A stretch of DNA of 64,000 nt, from assembly GCA_035525785.1 (NCBI GenBank), contig DATLDQ010000001.1, forward strand, positions 1 to 64,000. The letters run 5' to 3'. The translations under genes were made by a program, and so were the position numbers. This document shows, in pieces, positions 36,086 to 44,216 of this stretch. This stretch comes from CADEED01 sp035525785 (GTDB lineage: Bacteria > Pseudomonadota > Gammaproteobacteria > Steroidobacterales > Steroidobacteraceae). Within the stretch, counting starts at the first letter, position 1. Each line of letters opens with the position of its first letter. Under the pieces are notes generated by a model, which was not told where the DNA came from, did not search any database, and was given only the letters and a program-made list of their open reading frames with translations.

Positions 36086-36787
36086 ATGCACGTCTTCATC
36101 GACTCGACGGGCGCGATGCACTTCGGCGACGAACGCGAGACCGCGCGGAACTGCCCGCACTGCCACGCGTTCTCGCGCATGAGTCCGCAGGCTCTGCCAA
36201 CGTTCGACGAGCTGCTGCTGCAGAAGCCGCGCTCCATGGGCGCGGTCCTGCGTTGCCACGCGTGCAACGCCCCGGTGTTCCTGCGCTTCGCGACGCGCGC
36301 GTTCGCGAGCAATCGCGTCGAGCTCGCGCCGCAAGCCTTCGACGTCGAACGCCCGATCGAGAAATTCGCGTTCAACTACGTGCCCGAGGACGTGGAGACG
36401 TTCTTCCGCGAGGCGCTGGTCTGCTATTCGCACAACCAGTTCCAGGCGTTCGCGTCGATGTGCCGGCGCGCGGCCGCGGTGACGTTCGCCGACCTCGGCA
36501 ATTCCACCAAGCTGCGCCTGTTCGATTCGCTGAGCGACGTGCGCGAGATGGCGGACATCGAGGAAGACACCTTCGGCGTGGTGATGCGCATCATCTTCGC
36601 GGGCAGCGCCGACCCGGTGGTCGATCTGCCGTTCATCAACACCTATCAGGCGGTGGTGCTGCTCGAGGTGATGAAGGACTTCCTGTACCAGGCGTACGTA
36701 CGCAAGGGCCGGCTGCAGCACGCGATGAAGGTGCGGCGGTTCTTCGTCCAGGAACAGGCATCGCGCGTCGCCGCGCGCGGGGACTGA
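36086..36787 (+). CDS. Hypothetical protein with two CxxC pairs and a helical DUF4145-like region
   Basis: This 233-residue protein has two cysteine pairs, Cys23/Cys26 (CPHC) and Cys57/Cys60 (CHAC), that could bind one zinc ion as a ribbon. A mostly helical region (about 110-215; FFREALVCYSHNQFQAFASM, then CRRAAAVTFADLG) resembles DUF4145-type domains that often accompany nuclease or defence proteins. I recognise no catalytic motif. It lies 35 bases after ettA in the same direction. Its stop codon TGA forms the first three bases of the second palindrome, which runs exactly to the purL stop on the other strand. Confidence 0.55.
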   Translation: MHVFIDSTGAMHFGDERETARNCPHCHAFSRMSPQALPTFDELLLQKPRSMGAVLRCHACNAPVFLRFATRAFASNRVELAPQAFDVERPIEKFAFNYVPEDVETFFREALVCYSHNQFQAFASMCRRAAAVTFADLGNSTKLRLFDSLSDVREMADIEEDTFGVVMRIIFAGSADPVVDLPFINTYQAVVLLEVMKDFLYQAYVRKGRLQHAMKVRRFFVQEQASRVAARGD

Positions 36788-36857
36788 AGGATAGGAAAAG
36801 GGGACAGATCTATTTTTGTCTGCAAAAAATAGATCTGTCCCCTTTTCCTATCCTTCA
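36785..36857. repeat. REP-like palindrome, copy 2, spanning stop codon to stop codon
   Basis: Two perfect 33-base arms (36785-36817 and 36825-36857) surround a seven-base centre. The inner part carries the same GGGGACAGATCTATTTT core as the copy at 24942; the outer 10-12 bases (TGAAGGATAGG) are specific to this copy. The left end is the TGA of the Zn-ribbon-like gene and the right end is the TGA of purL on the opposite strand. Like copy 1 it separates convergent genes and may terminate both. Confidence 0.85.
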
Positions 36858-39800
36858 CCCCACCCATCTGCGCGCGTTCGCGAACATGCGGTACCACCCG
36901 CTGTATTCGCCGGCACCATCCGGTCGCCACGAATTCTGCGCGTAGCGGAACGAACGCTCCGGGTGCGGCATGGTCAGCGTGACGCGGCCATCCTCGTTCG
37001 TGATGGCCGCGATACCGAACGGTGAGCCATTGGGGTTCGCCGGGTAGGTAGTCGCGACCTTGCGATTGCCTTCGATGTAGCGCGCGGAGACCAGCCCGCT
37101 GGCCGTGAATGCGCGCGCATGCGCTTCGTTGGCGAACTCTGCGCGCCCCTCGCCGTGCGCAACGGCAATGGGCAGCATCGAGCCGTCCATGCCGGCGAAG
37201 AAGATCGACGGCGAACCCTGCAGCTCGACCAGCGAGAAGCGCCCTTCGAACTGCTCGCCCCGGTTGCGCACGAAGCGCGGCCAGTTCGCCGCGCCCGGCA
37301 CGATTTCCTTGAGCGCCGCGAACATCTGGCAGCCGTTGCACACACCCAGCGTGAACGTGTCCTGCCGGTCGAGATACGCCTGGAACTCGGCGCGCGTCGC
37401 CGCGTGATACAGGATGGACTTGGCCCAACCCTCGCCCGCACCCAGCACGTCGCCATACGAGAAACCGCCGCACGCCACCAGCCCCTTGAAATCGCGCAGC
37501 TTCACGCGGCCGGAGAGCACGTCGGTCATGTGCACGTCATGGGATTCGAAGCCCACGCGCTCCATCACCGCGGCCATCTCCACCTGGCTGTTCACGCCCT
37601 GCTCGCGCAGGATCGCCACCTTGGGACGCGCCACGTGGATGAACGGCGCGGAGACGTCCTCATCCGGGTCGAAAGTGAGTGCCACGTTGATGCCGGGCGC
37701 GCCCGTGTCGCAGGCGGCGGCGAATTCCTCGCGCGCGCAGCCCGGTTCGTCGCGCAGCTCGCGCATGCGGAAGGAAACCTCGGACCAGGCACGGCGCAGA
37801 TCTTCCCAGCTCTCGTCGATGCGCTGGTCGGCCGCGGACACGCGCACGCGCATGTCGCGCGTCGCGGAACCAATGGCATGGGTGCAATCGCCGAGGCCAT
37901 GCCGCACGAATATCGAATGCAGCGCCGCGGCGTGCTCGTTGCGGGCCTGCAGCACGACGCCGAGCTCCTCGCTGAACAGCGCGCCGGCCGCGCCGTTCGC
38001 GCCGGGCGGTAGTTTGGCCTCGATGCCGCAATGGCCGGCGAACGCCATCTCGGCGAGCGTGGCGAACACCCCGCCGTCGGAGCGGTCGTGATACGCCAGC
38101 ACCAGGTTCTGCGCGCGCGCTTCGGCCAGCGCGGCCGCGAGCCCGGTGAGTAGTTTGGGGTCGGCGAGATCGGCGGGCGTCGAGCCCAGCTCACCGTACA
38201 CCTGCGCGAGCGACGATCCGCCCAGCCGGTTCGCGCCACGGCCCAGGTCGACGAGCAGCAGGACATTGGCGCCAAGATCGGTGCGCAGCTGCGGCGTCCA
38301 GGTTCTGCGCGCGTCGGCGACGGGCGCGAAGGCGGAGACGATGAGCGACACCGGCGCGACCACCGATTTCTTCGTGGCGCCGTCCGACCACACCGTTTTC
38401 ATCGACAGCGAGTCCTTGCCCACCGGAATCGCGATGCCGAGCGCCGGGCAAAGCTCCTCGCCGACGGTGTGCACGGTGGCGTAGAGCGCCGCGTCTTCGC
38501 CGGGCTCGCCGCACGCGGCCATCCAGTTTGCGGAGAGGCGCACGTCCGACAGCGAACCGATGTCGGCCGCCAGGATATTGGTCAACGCCTCGCCCACCGC
38601 GAGACGGCCGGACGCGGGCGCGTCCAGCACGGCCACGGGCGTTCGTTCGCCCATGGCCATGGCTTCGCCGGTGTGCCCGAAGTAGTCGGACAGGGTCACC
38701 GCCACGTCCGCGACCGGCACCTGCCACGGGCCGACCATCTGGTCGCGGCTGATCATCCCGCCCACGCTGCGGTCGCCGATCGAGATGAGGAAGGTCTTGT
38801 CCGCGACCGTGGGGAAACGCAGCAACCGGTAGGCAGCGTCGCGCAGGTCGAGCTTGTCGGCCGCGAACGGGACCTGCAGCGGTGCGACCTTCTTGACGTC
38901 GCGCAGCATCTTCGGTGCCTTGCCCAACAGCACTTCGAGCGGCAGGTCCACGGGACGCGTGCCGTTCTTCTTGTCCTCGAGGACCAGCACGCCGGTGTCG
39001 TTGATCTCGCCGATCACCGCGTACGGACAACGCTCGCGTTCGCAGATTGCCGAGAAATCGGCGAGCTTCGCGGCGTCGACGCAGAGCACGTAACGCTCCT
39101 GCGATTCGTTGCACCACAACTCCATGGGCGACATCCCGGGCTCGTCGTTCGGAATCGCATGCAGGTCGATGACGGCGCCACGTCCAGGCGTGTGCGCCAC
39201 GGCCTCGGGCACCGCATTCGACAAGCCACCCGCACCCACGTCGTGCACGAGCAGGACCGGATTCTGGTTCCAGCGCGCCGAGCAACGGTCGATGACTTCC
39301 TGCGCGCGGCGCTGGATCTCGGGATTGCCACGCTGCACGGAGGCGAAATCGAGGTCGGCGCTCGAGGCGCCGCTGTTCACCGACGACGCCGCTCCACCAC
39401 CCAGGCCGATGAGCATGGCCGGGCCACCCAGCACCACGATCTTCGCGCCCGGCGGAATCTCGCTCTTCTCGACGTGCTTGCGGCGCACGTTGCCGAGGCC
39501 ACCGGCGATCATGATGGGCTTGTGATAGCCGCGCATGCGGTTGGGCACATCGCCTGCCGCCTGCTGCTCGAAGGTTCTGAAGTAACCCGCGATGTTCGGG
39601 CGGCCGAACTCGTTGTTGAACGCGGCGCCGCCGATCGGCCCCTCGATCATGATGTCGAGCGCGGAGACGATGCGATCGGGTTTGCCGATCGTCTTTTCCC
39701 ACGGCTGCTCCGCGCCCGGAATGCGCAGGTGCGACACGGAAAATCCGGTGAGGCCCGCCTTGGGCTTCGCGCCGCGTCCCGTCGCACCCTCATCGCGGAT

Positions 39801-40757
39801 CTCGCCACCTGAACCCGTCGCCGCGCCGGGGAAAGGCGAGATCGCGGTCGGATGGTTGTGAGTCTCCACCTTCATGAGGATATCGATGGGCTCGTCGATC
39901 GCGCCGTAGACATCAGTCTCGGGATTGGGGAAATAGCGCTTGCCCAGCGGACCTTCGATGACGGCCGCGTTGTCGCGATACGCGCTGAGCACGCCCTTCG
40001 GGTTCCTCGCGTGCGTGTTGCGAATCATGGCGAACAGCGATTTGGGCTGCGTCTGCCCGTCGATGATCCAGTCCGCGTTGAAGATCTTGTGCCGGCAATG
40101 CTCGGAGTTCGCCTGCGCGAACATCATGAGCTCGACGTCGGTGGGGTCGCGCTTCAACGCCGCGAAATTCTCCACCAGGTAGTCGATCTCGTCGTCGGAG
40201 AGCGCGAGGCCGAGATCGGCGTTGGCCTCGACCAGCGCGTCGCGGCCCGCGGCGAGCGAGACGGTGCGCAACGGCCGCGTGGCCTCGTGCGCGAACAGCT
40301 GCTCCGCGTCGGCGCGTGACAGCAGCACGGTCTCGGTCATGCGATCGAACAACGGTGCCGCGAGCGCACGCAGTTCTTCCGGGGTCAGTCGCGTCGGCGT
40401 CGCGAGCGTCCACTCGATGCCCCGTTCGATGCGCAGCACTGCCTCGAGTCCGCAGACATGCGCGATGTCGGTGGCTTTGCTCGACCACGGGGAGATGGTG
40501 CCGAAGCGTGGCACGACGACGATCTCATTCTTACCGGGGTTCGCCGGGGCGGTGCCGCCTTCAGGCTCGCGCGGACCGTAGGTCAGCAGGCGTTCGAGGA
40601 GCTGCTGCTCATTCGCATCCAGGGCGCGCGAAACATCGACGAAATGGACGAACCGGGCGCTGATTGCGCCGAGCCCGGGCCGGAGGGCTTCCAATGCCGG
40701 GCGCAGCTTGGCGATGCGGAAATCGGATACTGCGAGGGCGCCTGGGAGCTCGATCAT
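36855..40757 (-). CDS. purL: Phosphoribosylformylglycinamidine synthase
   Basis: PurL turns FGAR, glutamine and ATP into FGAM in purine synthesis. This is the large single-chain type (1300 residues) of gammaproteobacteria and eukaryotes. N-terminal and linker domains are followed by the synthetase with NSEHCRHKIFNADW, MKVETHNHPTAISPFPGAATG and a repeated AIR-synthase fold (VLLVHDVGAGGLSNA; LAYHDRSDGGVFATLAEM), then a C-terminal glutaminase with nucleophile Cys in FTLGVCNGCQM and the MPHPERSFR His/Glu pair. The ATG at 40757 begins MIELPGALAVSDF. It converges on the gene at 36086 across the palindrome. Confidence 0.96.
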   Translation of the reverse strand: MIELPGALAVSDFRIAKLRPALEALRPGLGAISARFVHFVDVSRALDANEQQLLERLLTYGPREPEGGTAPANPGKNEIVVVPRFGTISPWSSKATDIAHVCGLEAVLRIERGIEWTLATPTRLTPEELRALAAPLFDRMTETVLLSRADAEQLFAHEATRPLRTVSLAAGRDALVEANADLGLALSDDEIDYLVENFAALKRDPTDVELMMFAQANSEHCRHKIFNADWIIDGQTQPKSLFAMIRNTHARNPKGVLSAYRDNAAVIEGPLGKRYFPNPETDVYGAIDEPIDILMKVETHNHPTAISPFPGAATGSGGEIRDEGATGRGAKPKAGLTGFSVSHLRIPGAEQPWEKTIGKPDRIVSALDIMIEGPIGGAAFNNEFGRPNIAGYFRTFEQQAAGDVPNRMRGYHKPIMIAGGLGNVRRKHVEKSEIPPGAKIVVLGGPAMLIGLGGGAASSVNSGASSADLDFASVQRGNPEIQRRAQEVIDRCSARWNQNPVLLVHDVGAGGLSNAVPEAVAHTPGRGAVIDLHAIPNDEPGMSPMELWCNESQERYVLCVDAAKLADFSAICERERCPYAVIGEINDTGVLVLEDKKNGTRPVDLPLEVLLGKAPKMLRDVKKVAPLQVPFAADKLDLRDAAYRLLRFPTVADKTFLISIGDRSVGGMISRDQMVGPWQVPVADVAVTLSDYFGHTGEAMAMGERTPVAVLDAPASGRLAVGEALTNILAADIGSLSDVRLSANWMAACGEPGEDAALYATVHTVGEELCPALGIAIPVGKDSLSMKTVWSDGATKKSVVAPVSLIVSAFAPVADARRTWTPQLRTDLGANVLLLVDLGRGANRLGGSSLAQVYGELGSTPADLADPKLLTGLAAALAEARAQNLVLAYHDRSDGGVFATLAEMAFAGHCGIEAKLPPGANGAAGALFSEELGVVLQARNEHAAALHSIFVRHGLGDCTHAIGSATRDMRVRVSAADQRIDESWEDLRRAWSEVSFRMRELRDEPGCAREEFAAACDTGAPGINVALTFDPDEDVSAPFIHVARPKVAILREQGVNSQVEMAAVMERVGFESHDVHMTDVLSGRVKLRDFKGLVACGGFSYGDVLGAGEGWAKSILYHAATRAEFQAYLDRQDTFTLGVCNGCQMFAALKEIVPGAANWPRFVRNRGEQFEGRFSLVELQGSPSIFFAGMDGSMLPIAVAHGEGRAEFANEAHARAFTASGLVSARYIEGNRKVATTYPANPNGSPFGIAAITNEDGRVTLTMPHPERSFRYAQNSWRPDGAGEYSGWYRMFANARRWVG

Positions 40758-40875
40758 GGGAGGGCGCGGATTCTACCGGACTCGTGGCGCCGCATGGCCG
40801 GTTTTTCCATTCCCAGACGGGTATTCCAGACGGGATTTGCCCGGAAATCACACGCCAGTGCCGTCCGGCGACAGG

Positions 40876-40906
40876 GCCCGGGCGACGCCAGCGGCATCGC
40901 CCGGGC
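40876..40906. terminator. GC-rich hairpin between purL and the RTX gene
   Basis: GCCCGGGCGA (40876-40885) and TCGCCCGGGC (40897-40906) are exact reverse complements with an 11-base loop. The hairpin lies 17 bases after the RTX gene stop and 119 bases before the purL start, both read leftward, so it probably ends the type I secretion transcript. No T-tract follows, so termination would have to be Rho-assisted, or the structure stabilises the 3' end. Confidence 0.45.
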
Positions 40907-40922
40907 GGCCGGATCGAATCCC

Positions 40923-43900
40923 TCAGATCACGAAGTCAGCGGCCGTCAGCTGGGACACGTGCACACCTAACAAGGTGATCTCGTCGGCGCCGAAGTCGAG
41001 CACCACGCCGAATCGCGTGTTGTGCGCATGCGCCATGACGTCGCCGAAGTCGTCGAGGCCCGCCAGACCGCTGACGTCGATGCGGTCGTTCGACTTCGTC
41101 CCGGCATGGAAGTCGAGCACGGTGTAGTCGTCGTCGCCGCGGAACAAGTCGTCACCGGCCCCGCCTCGCAGGACGTCGTGACCGGTACCGGCCTCGAGCA
41201 CGTCATTGCCATAGCCGCCGATCAGCAGGTCGTTGCCGGCGCCGCCGGACAGATGCATGCCGCCGCGGCCTGCGATCAGTACGTCGTTGCCGGCGCCACC
41301 CGACAGCACGATGCGCGCCGCGGATCCATCGGCGCCAGTGGCATCGATGACGTCCCTGCCGGCACCACCGTCGATCGTCACCGAATCCAGGGCATCGAGA
41401 TTGGCGAGCCGGGTCTGCGCCGTGAGCCCGGAGACCCGCAGGTCATCCGCGGACGACGATACCCTGATGACCTCCGACAACGAGCTGCCCGAGACCAGCA
41501 CGGCGTCGACGGCTCCGTCACCTGCGGTCGCGCCGGCGGCGCCACCCAGGTCCACGAACACTTCGCGAACGTCGGTCCCGCGCAGGTCGCCGATCTGCAC
41601 GTGGTCGTTGCCCGCGAGGGTCGCGAGCTGCACGCGCTCCACATTGTCCTGGTCCATGACGATATTGCCCACGTCGCGCGTCAGCGTGGCCCGGTTGCCG
41701 TTGGCAGTGAGCGCGAAATGCTCGGACACCGCGGAACCGTTGAACACGTGCGTGTCGAAGCCCGAGCCGCCATCGATGACGTCGCTGCCATCGCCCGGAT
41801 CCCACTGGAACGTATCGTTGCCCGCGCCGAGATCCACGATGTCCGCGCCCTGCTGGCCGTCGATGAAATCGTTGCCCGAGCCGCCGATCAGCGTGTCGGC
41901 ACCGTTGCCGCCGAGGATACGGTCGTCACCCGCGCCGCCGTCGAACGTGAGTTTCACGAGCTGCGCGAGGTTGCCGGCGGCATCGAAGGTATCATTGCCG
42001 GCATCGCCGGTGACCGTGAGGCTGTCGACGGCGTCGGTGGTGTTGCGCACGGCCACCGTGGTGCCGAGGCCGTTCACCAGCACGTCGCTGCCACTCACTG
42101 TGAGGTGGAAGGCATCCGCGTCGGCACCGCCCGTCACCAGCACATCGTCGTCGGCACCCGTGACGCCAGCGGCGACCACCAGGTCTTCCGCTCCCGCGTT
42201 GAGCACCTGCACGTCGGCGCCGAGGCCCGTGGCGAGCAGCGTGGCGCCGCGATTGGCGAACGTGAAATCAGTGCCCGTGGCGCGGCCCTGCAGGATCACC
42301 GCGTCGGCGGCCGCCGTGGTTTCGGCGAGATTGACCGCGACTTCGCGCACGTCCGTGCCGGTAAGATCATTGACCGTGAGGTTGTCGGCGCCGCTCAACG
42401 CCAGCACGTCCACGTGCTCGACGTCATTCAGGTCCATCGTGATGTTGCCGACATTGCGCGTGAACAGCGCCCGCCCGCCATTGGCGGAGAGAGCGAAGTT
42501 CTCGGCGATGTTCGCGCCGTTGAACAGCATCGCATCCTTGCCGTCACCACCTTCGACCACGTCGCTGCCGTCGCCCGGGTCCCACTGGAAGATGTCATCC
42601 CCGGCGCCCATGAGCGCGGTGTCCGCGCCCTGCTGGCCGTCGATGAAATCGTTGCCTTCACCGCCGATGAGTACGTCGTTGCCATTGGTGCCGAGAATGC
42701 GGTCGTTGCCAGCGCCGCCATCGAGGACCACGTGCGCCAGCGGCGCGATGTTGCCCGATGCGTCGAAGGTGTCGTCGCCGGCGCCACCGTTGATGGTCAC
42801 GCGGTCGTCGACATCGGCGGCGTTTCGCACCGCCACGGTGGCGGCGAGGCCATTCACCAGCAGGTCGGCGCCATTGGCCGTGAGGTGGAATGCCTGCGCC
42901 TCCGCATCACCCGCCACGATGACGTGATCGGTGGCGCCGGCGACGCCATTGGCGACCACGGCGTCTTCCGCGCCCGCGTTCACGACCTGTACTTCGGCGC
43001 CAAGGCCCGTTGCCACGAGCGTCGCGCCGCGATTGGCGAATGTGAAGTCCGTGGCGGTCGCGCGGCCCTGGAGGATCACGCTGTCCGCGGCCGCCGTGCC
43101 TTCGGCGAGGTCGACTGACACCTCGCGCACCGCCGTCGCGGTGAGGTCGTTGACCGTGACATTGTCCACGCCGCTCAAGGCCACGAGATCCACGCGCTCG
43201 ATGTGGTTGAGATCCATGACGATGTTGCCGACGTTGCGCGTGAACAGCGCGCGGCCGCCGTTGGCTGACAGGTCGAAGTTCTCGGCGATGTTCGCGCCGT
43301 TGAACAGCATCGTATCCGTGCCGTCCTGGCCGTCGACGACGTCGCTGCCGTCGCCCGGATCCCATTGGAAGATGTCGTCGCCCGCGCCTAACAAGGCGGT
43401 GTCTGCGCCCTGCTGGCCGTCGATGAAATCATTGCCGTCGCCACCGATCAGCAGGTCGTTGCCGTTCGTGCCGAGGATGCGGTCGTCACCCGCGCCACCG
43501 TCGATGATCACGGAGATCAGGCTGGCAAGGTTGCCGGTCGCGGAGATGTTGTCGTTGCCGGCGCCGGCGTTGACCACGAGTCTTTCGGTGGTGCCGATGT
43601 CCACGGAAAACGGCGCCGGATCGATGCGGTCGAACCGCACGCGCGTGCCATTCGCCGTGATCGTGAAGGTCTCACTACCGGCGCCGCCGTTCATCTCGGC
43701 GACGTCGGTGCCCTCGCCGCCTTCCATGAGATCGCTGTCGTCGCCCGGGTTCCAGATCATGCGATCGTCACCCGACTGTCCGAACATCTGGTCGTCGCCG
43801 TCGCCACCGGTAAGCGTGTCGTTGCCATCGCCACCGAAGAGAAGGTCGTCGCCGCCCTTGCCCTGCAAGGTATCGTTGCCGGCCTGTCCGAAGAGCTGGT

Positions 43901-44186
43901 CGTTGCCCGAACCGCCGACGAGGACGTCGTTGCCTTCGCCGCCGAACAGGTTGGCCTGAGGAAGCGCGCCGTTGGCCTCGTCGAGCCTGATGACGTCGTC
44001 GCCCCCCTGGCCGAACACCTGCGTGAGCGTCGTGTTGGCCACGGTGGGCGTGCCGCCGACCACGGCCACCGCGCCGTCATTGACGAGGATTGCGCCCGCC
44101 ACGTCACGGCTGACCTCGACGTCGTTGTCGAGTGAATCGCCGAAGACGGACAATCCGCCGGGAGTTGATACGCCAGTGATGCTCAT
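40923..44186 (-). CDS. RTX calcium-binding repeat protein, type I secretion substrate
   Basis: This 1087-residue acidic protein is built from GGxGxDxUx nonapeptides (for example GGEGNDVLVGGSGNDQLFG at 82-100) and larger modules. From residue 228 it consists of three in-register 260-residue repeats, each carrying IDGGAG-DRILG, NDFIDGQQGAD and FQWDPGDGSDV (the last at 273, 533 and 793). The end (about 1018-1087) reads like a serralysin-type secretion tail: VLDFHAGTKSNDRIDVSGL, then hydrophobic LTAADFVI. There is no N-terminal signal peptide and no protease, lipase or adhesin catalytic motif. With the ABC and adaptor genes just upstream, it is their likely export substrate and probably a surface or matrix protein. 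Confidence 0.85.
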   Translation of the reverse strand: MSITGVSTPGGLSVFGDSLDNDVEVSRDVAGAILVNDGAVAVVGGTPTVANTTLTQVFGQGGDDVIRLDEANGALPQANLFGGEGNDVLVGGSGNDQLFGQAGNDTLQGKGGDDLLFGGDGNDTLTGGDGDDQMFGQSGDDRMIWNPGDDSDLMEGGEGTDVAEMNGGAGSETFTITANGTRVRFDRIDPAPFSVDIGTTERLVVNAGAGNDNISATGNLASLISVIIDGGAGDDRILGTNGNDLLIGGDGNDFIDGQQGADTALLGAGDDIFQWDPGDGSDVVDGQDGTDTMLFNGANIAENFDLSANGGRALFTRNVGNIVMDLNHIERVDLVALSGVDNVTVNDLTATAVREVSVDLAEGTAAADSVILQGRATATDFTFANRGATLVATGLGAEVQVVNAGAEDAVVANGVAGATDHVIVAGDAEAQAFHLTANGADLLVNGLAATVAVRNAADVDDRVTINGGAGDDTFDASGNIAPLAHVVLDGGAGNDRILGTNGNDVLIGGEGNDFIDGQQGADTALMGAGDDIFQWDPGDGSDVVEGGDGKDAMLFNGANIAENFALSANGGRALFTRNVGNITMDLNDVEHVDVLALSGADNLTVNDLTGTDVREVAVNLAETTAAADAVILQGRATGTDFTFANRGATLLATGLGADVQVLNAGAEDLVVAAGVTGADDDVLVTGGADADAFHLTVSGSDVLVNGLGTTVAVRNTTDAVDSLTVTGDAGNDTFDAAGNLAQLVKLTFDGGAGDDRILGGNGADTLIGGSGNDFIDGQQGADIVDLGAGNDTFQWDPGDGSDVIDGGSGFDTHVFNGSAVSEHFALTANGNRATLTRDVGNIVMDQDNVERVQLATLAGNDHVQIGDLRGTDVREVFVDLGGAAGATAGDGAVDAVLVSGSSLSEVIRVSSSADDLRVSGLTAQTRLANLDALDSVTIDGGAGRDVIDATGADGSAARIVLSGGAGNDVLIAGRGGMHLSGGAGNDLLIGGYGNDVLEAGTGHDVLRGGAGDDLFRGDDDYTVLDFHAGTKSNDRIDVSGLAGLDDFGDVMAHAHNTRFGVVLDFGADEITLLGVHVSQLTAADFVI
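41301..41945 (-). repeat. RTX module repeat, copy 3 (shorter and diverged)
   Basis: Codes for about residues 748-962. The first half keeps the register (DFIDGQQGAD and FQWDPGDGSDV at 793), but about 45 residues are missing after the TDVREVFVDL segment and the second half aligns only loosely. It leads into the terminal RTX nonapeptides and secretion tail. Confidence 0.7.
41946..42725 (-). repeat. 780-bp RTX module repeat, copy 2
   Basis: Codes for residues 488-747 and is in exact 260-residue register with copy 1. Long stretches differ by only a few residues, for example MLFNGANIAENF and SANGGRALFTRNVGNI are identical in both. Neighbouring copies this similar suggest recent tandem duplication. 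Confidence 0.85.
42726..43505 (-). repeat. 780-bp RTX module repeat, copy 1
   Basis: Codes for residues 228-487 of the RTX protein. It begins IDGGAGDDRILG, contains NDFIDGQQGADTALLGAGDD and FQWDPGDGSDV, and ends before the next IDG-type start. It aligns without gaps to copy 2. Confidence 0.85.
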
Positions 44187-44216
44187 GAGAACGGTCTCCG
44201 TGAAATAGATAGAGGG

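Noticed and set aside
41022..43118. Apparent repeat-containing protein on the plus strand
   Set aside because: The periodicity is only the complement of the RTX modules; the minus-strand frame has the RTX motifs, the secretion tail and the operon context.
40968..43400. CCTAACAAGG words in the RTX gene as integron attC sites
   Set aside because: Two occurrences resemble the start of attC sites, but both are in-frame Leu-Leu-Gly coding, have no paired second half at attC distance, and no integrase is present.
41300..43505. CRISPR-like or microsatellite repeat array
   Set aside because: The repeated DNA is coding, with 780-bp units in frame with RTX protein modules; there are no short repeats with unique spacers.
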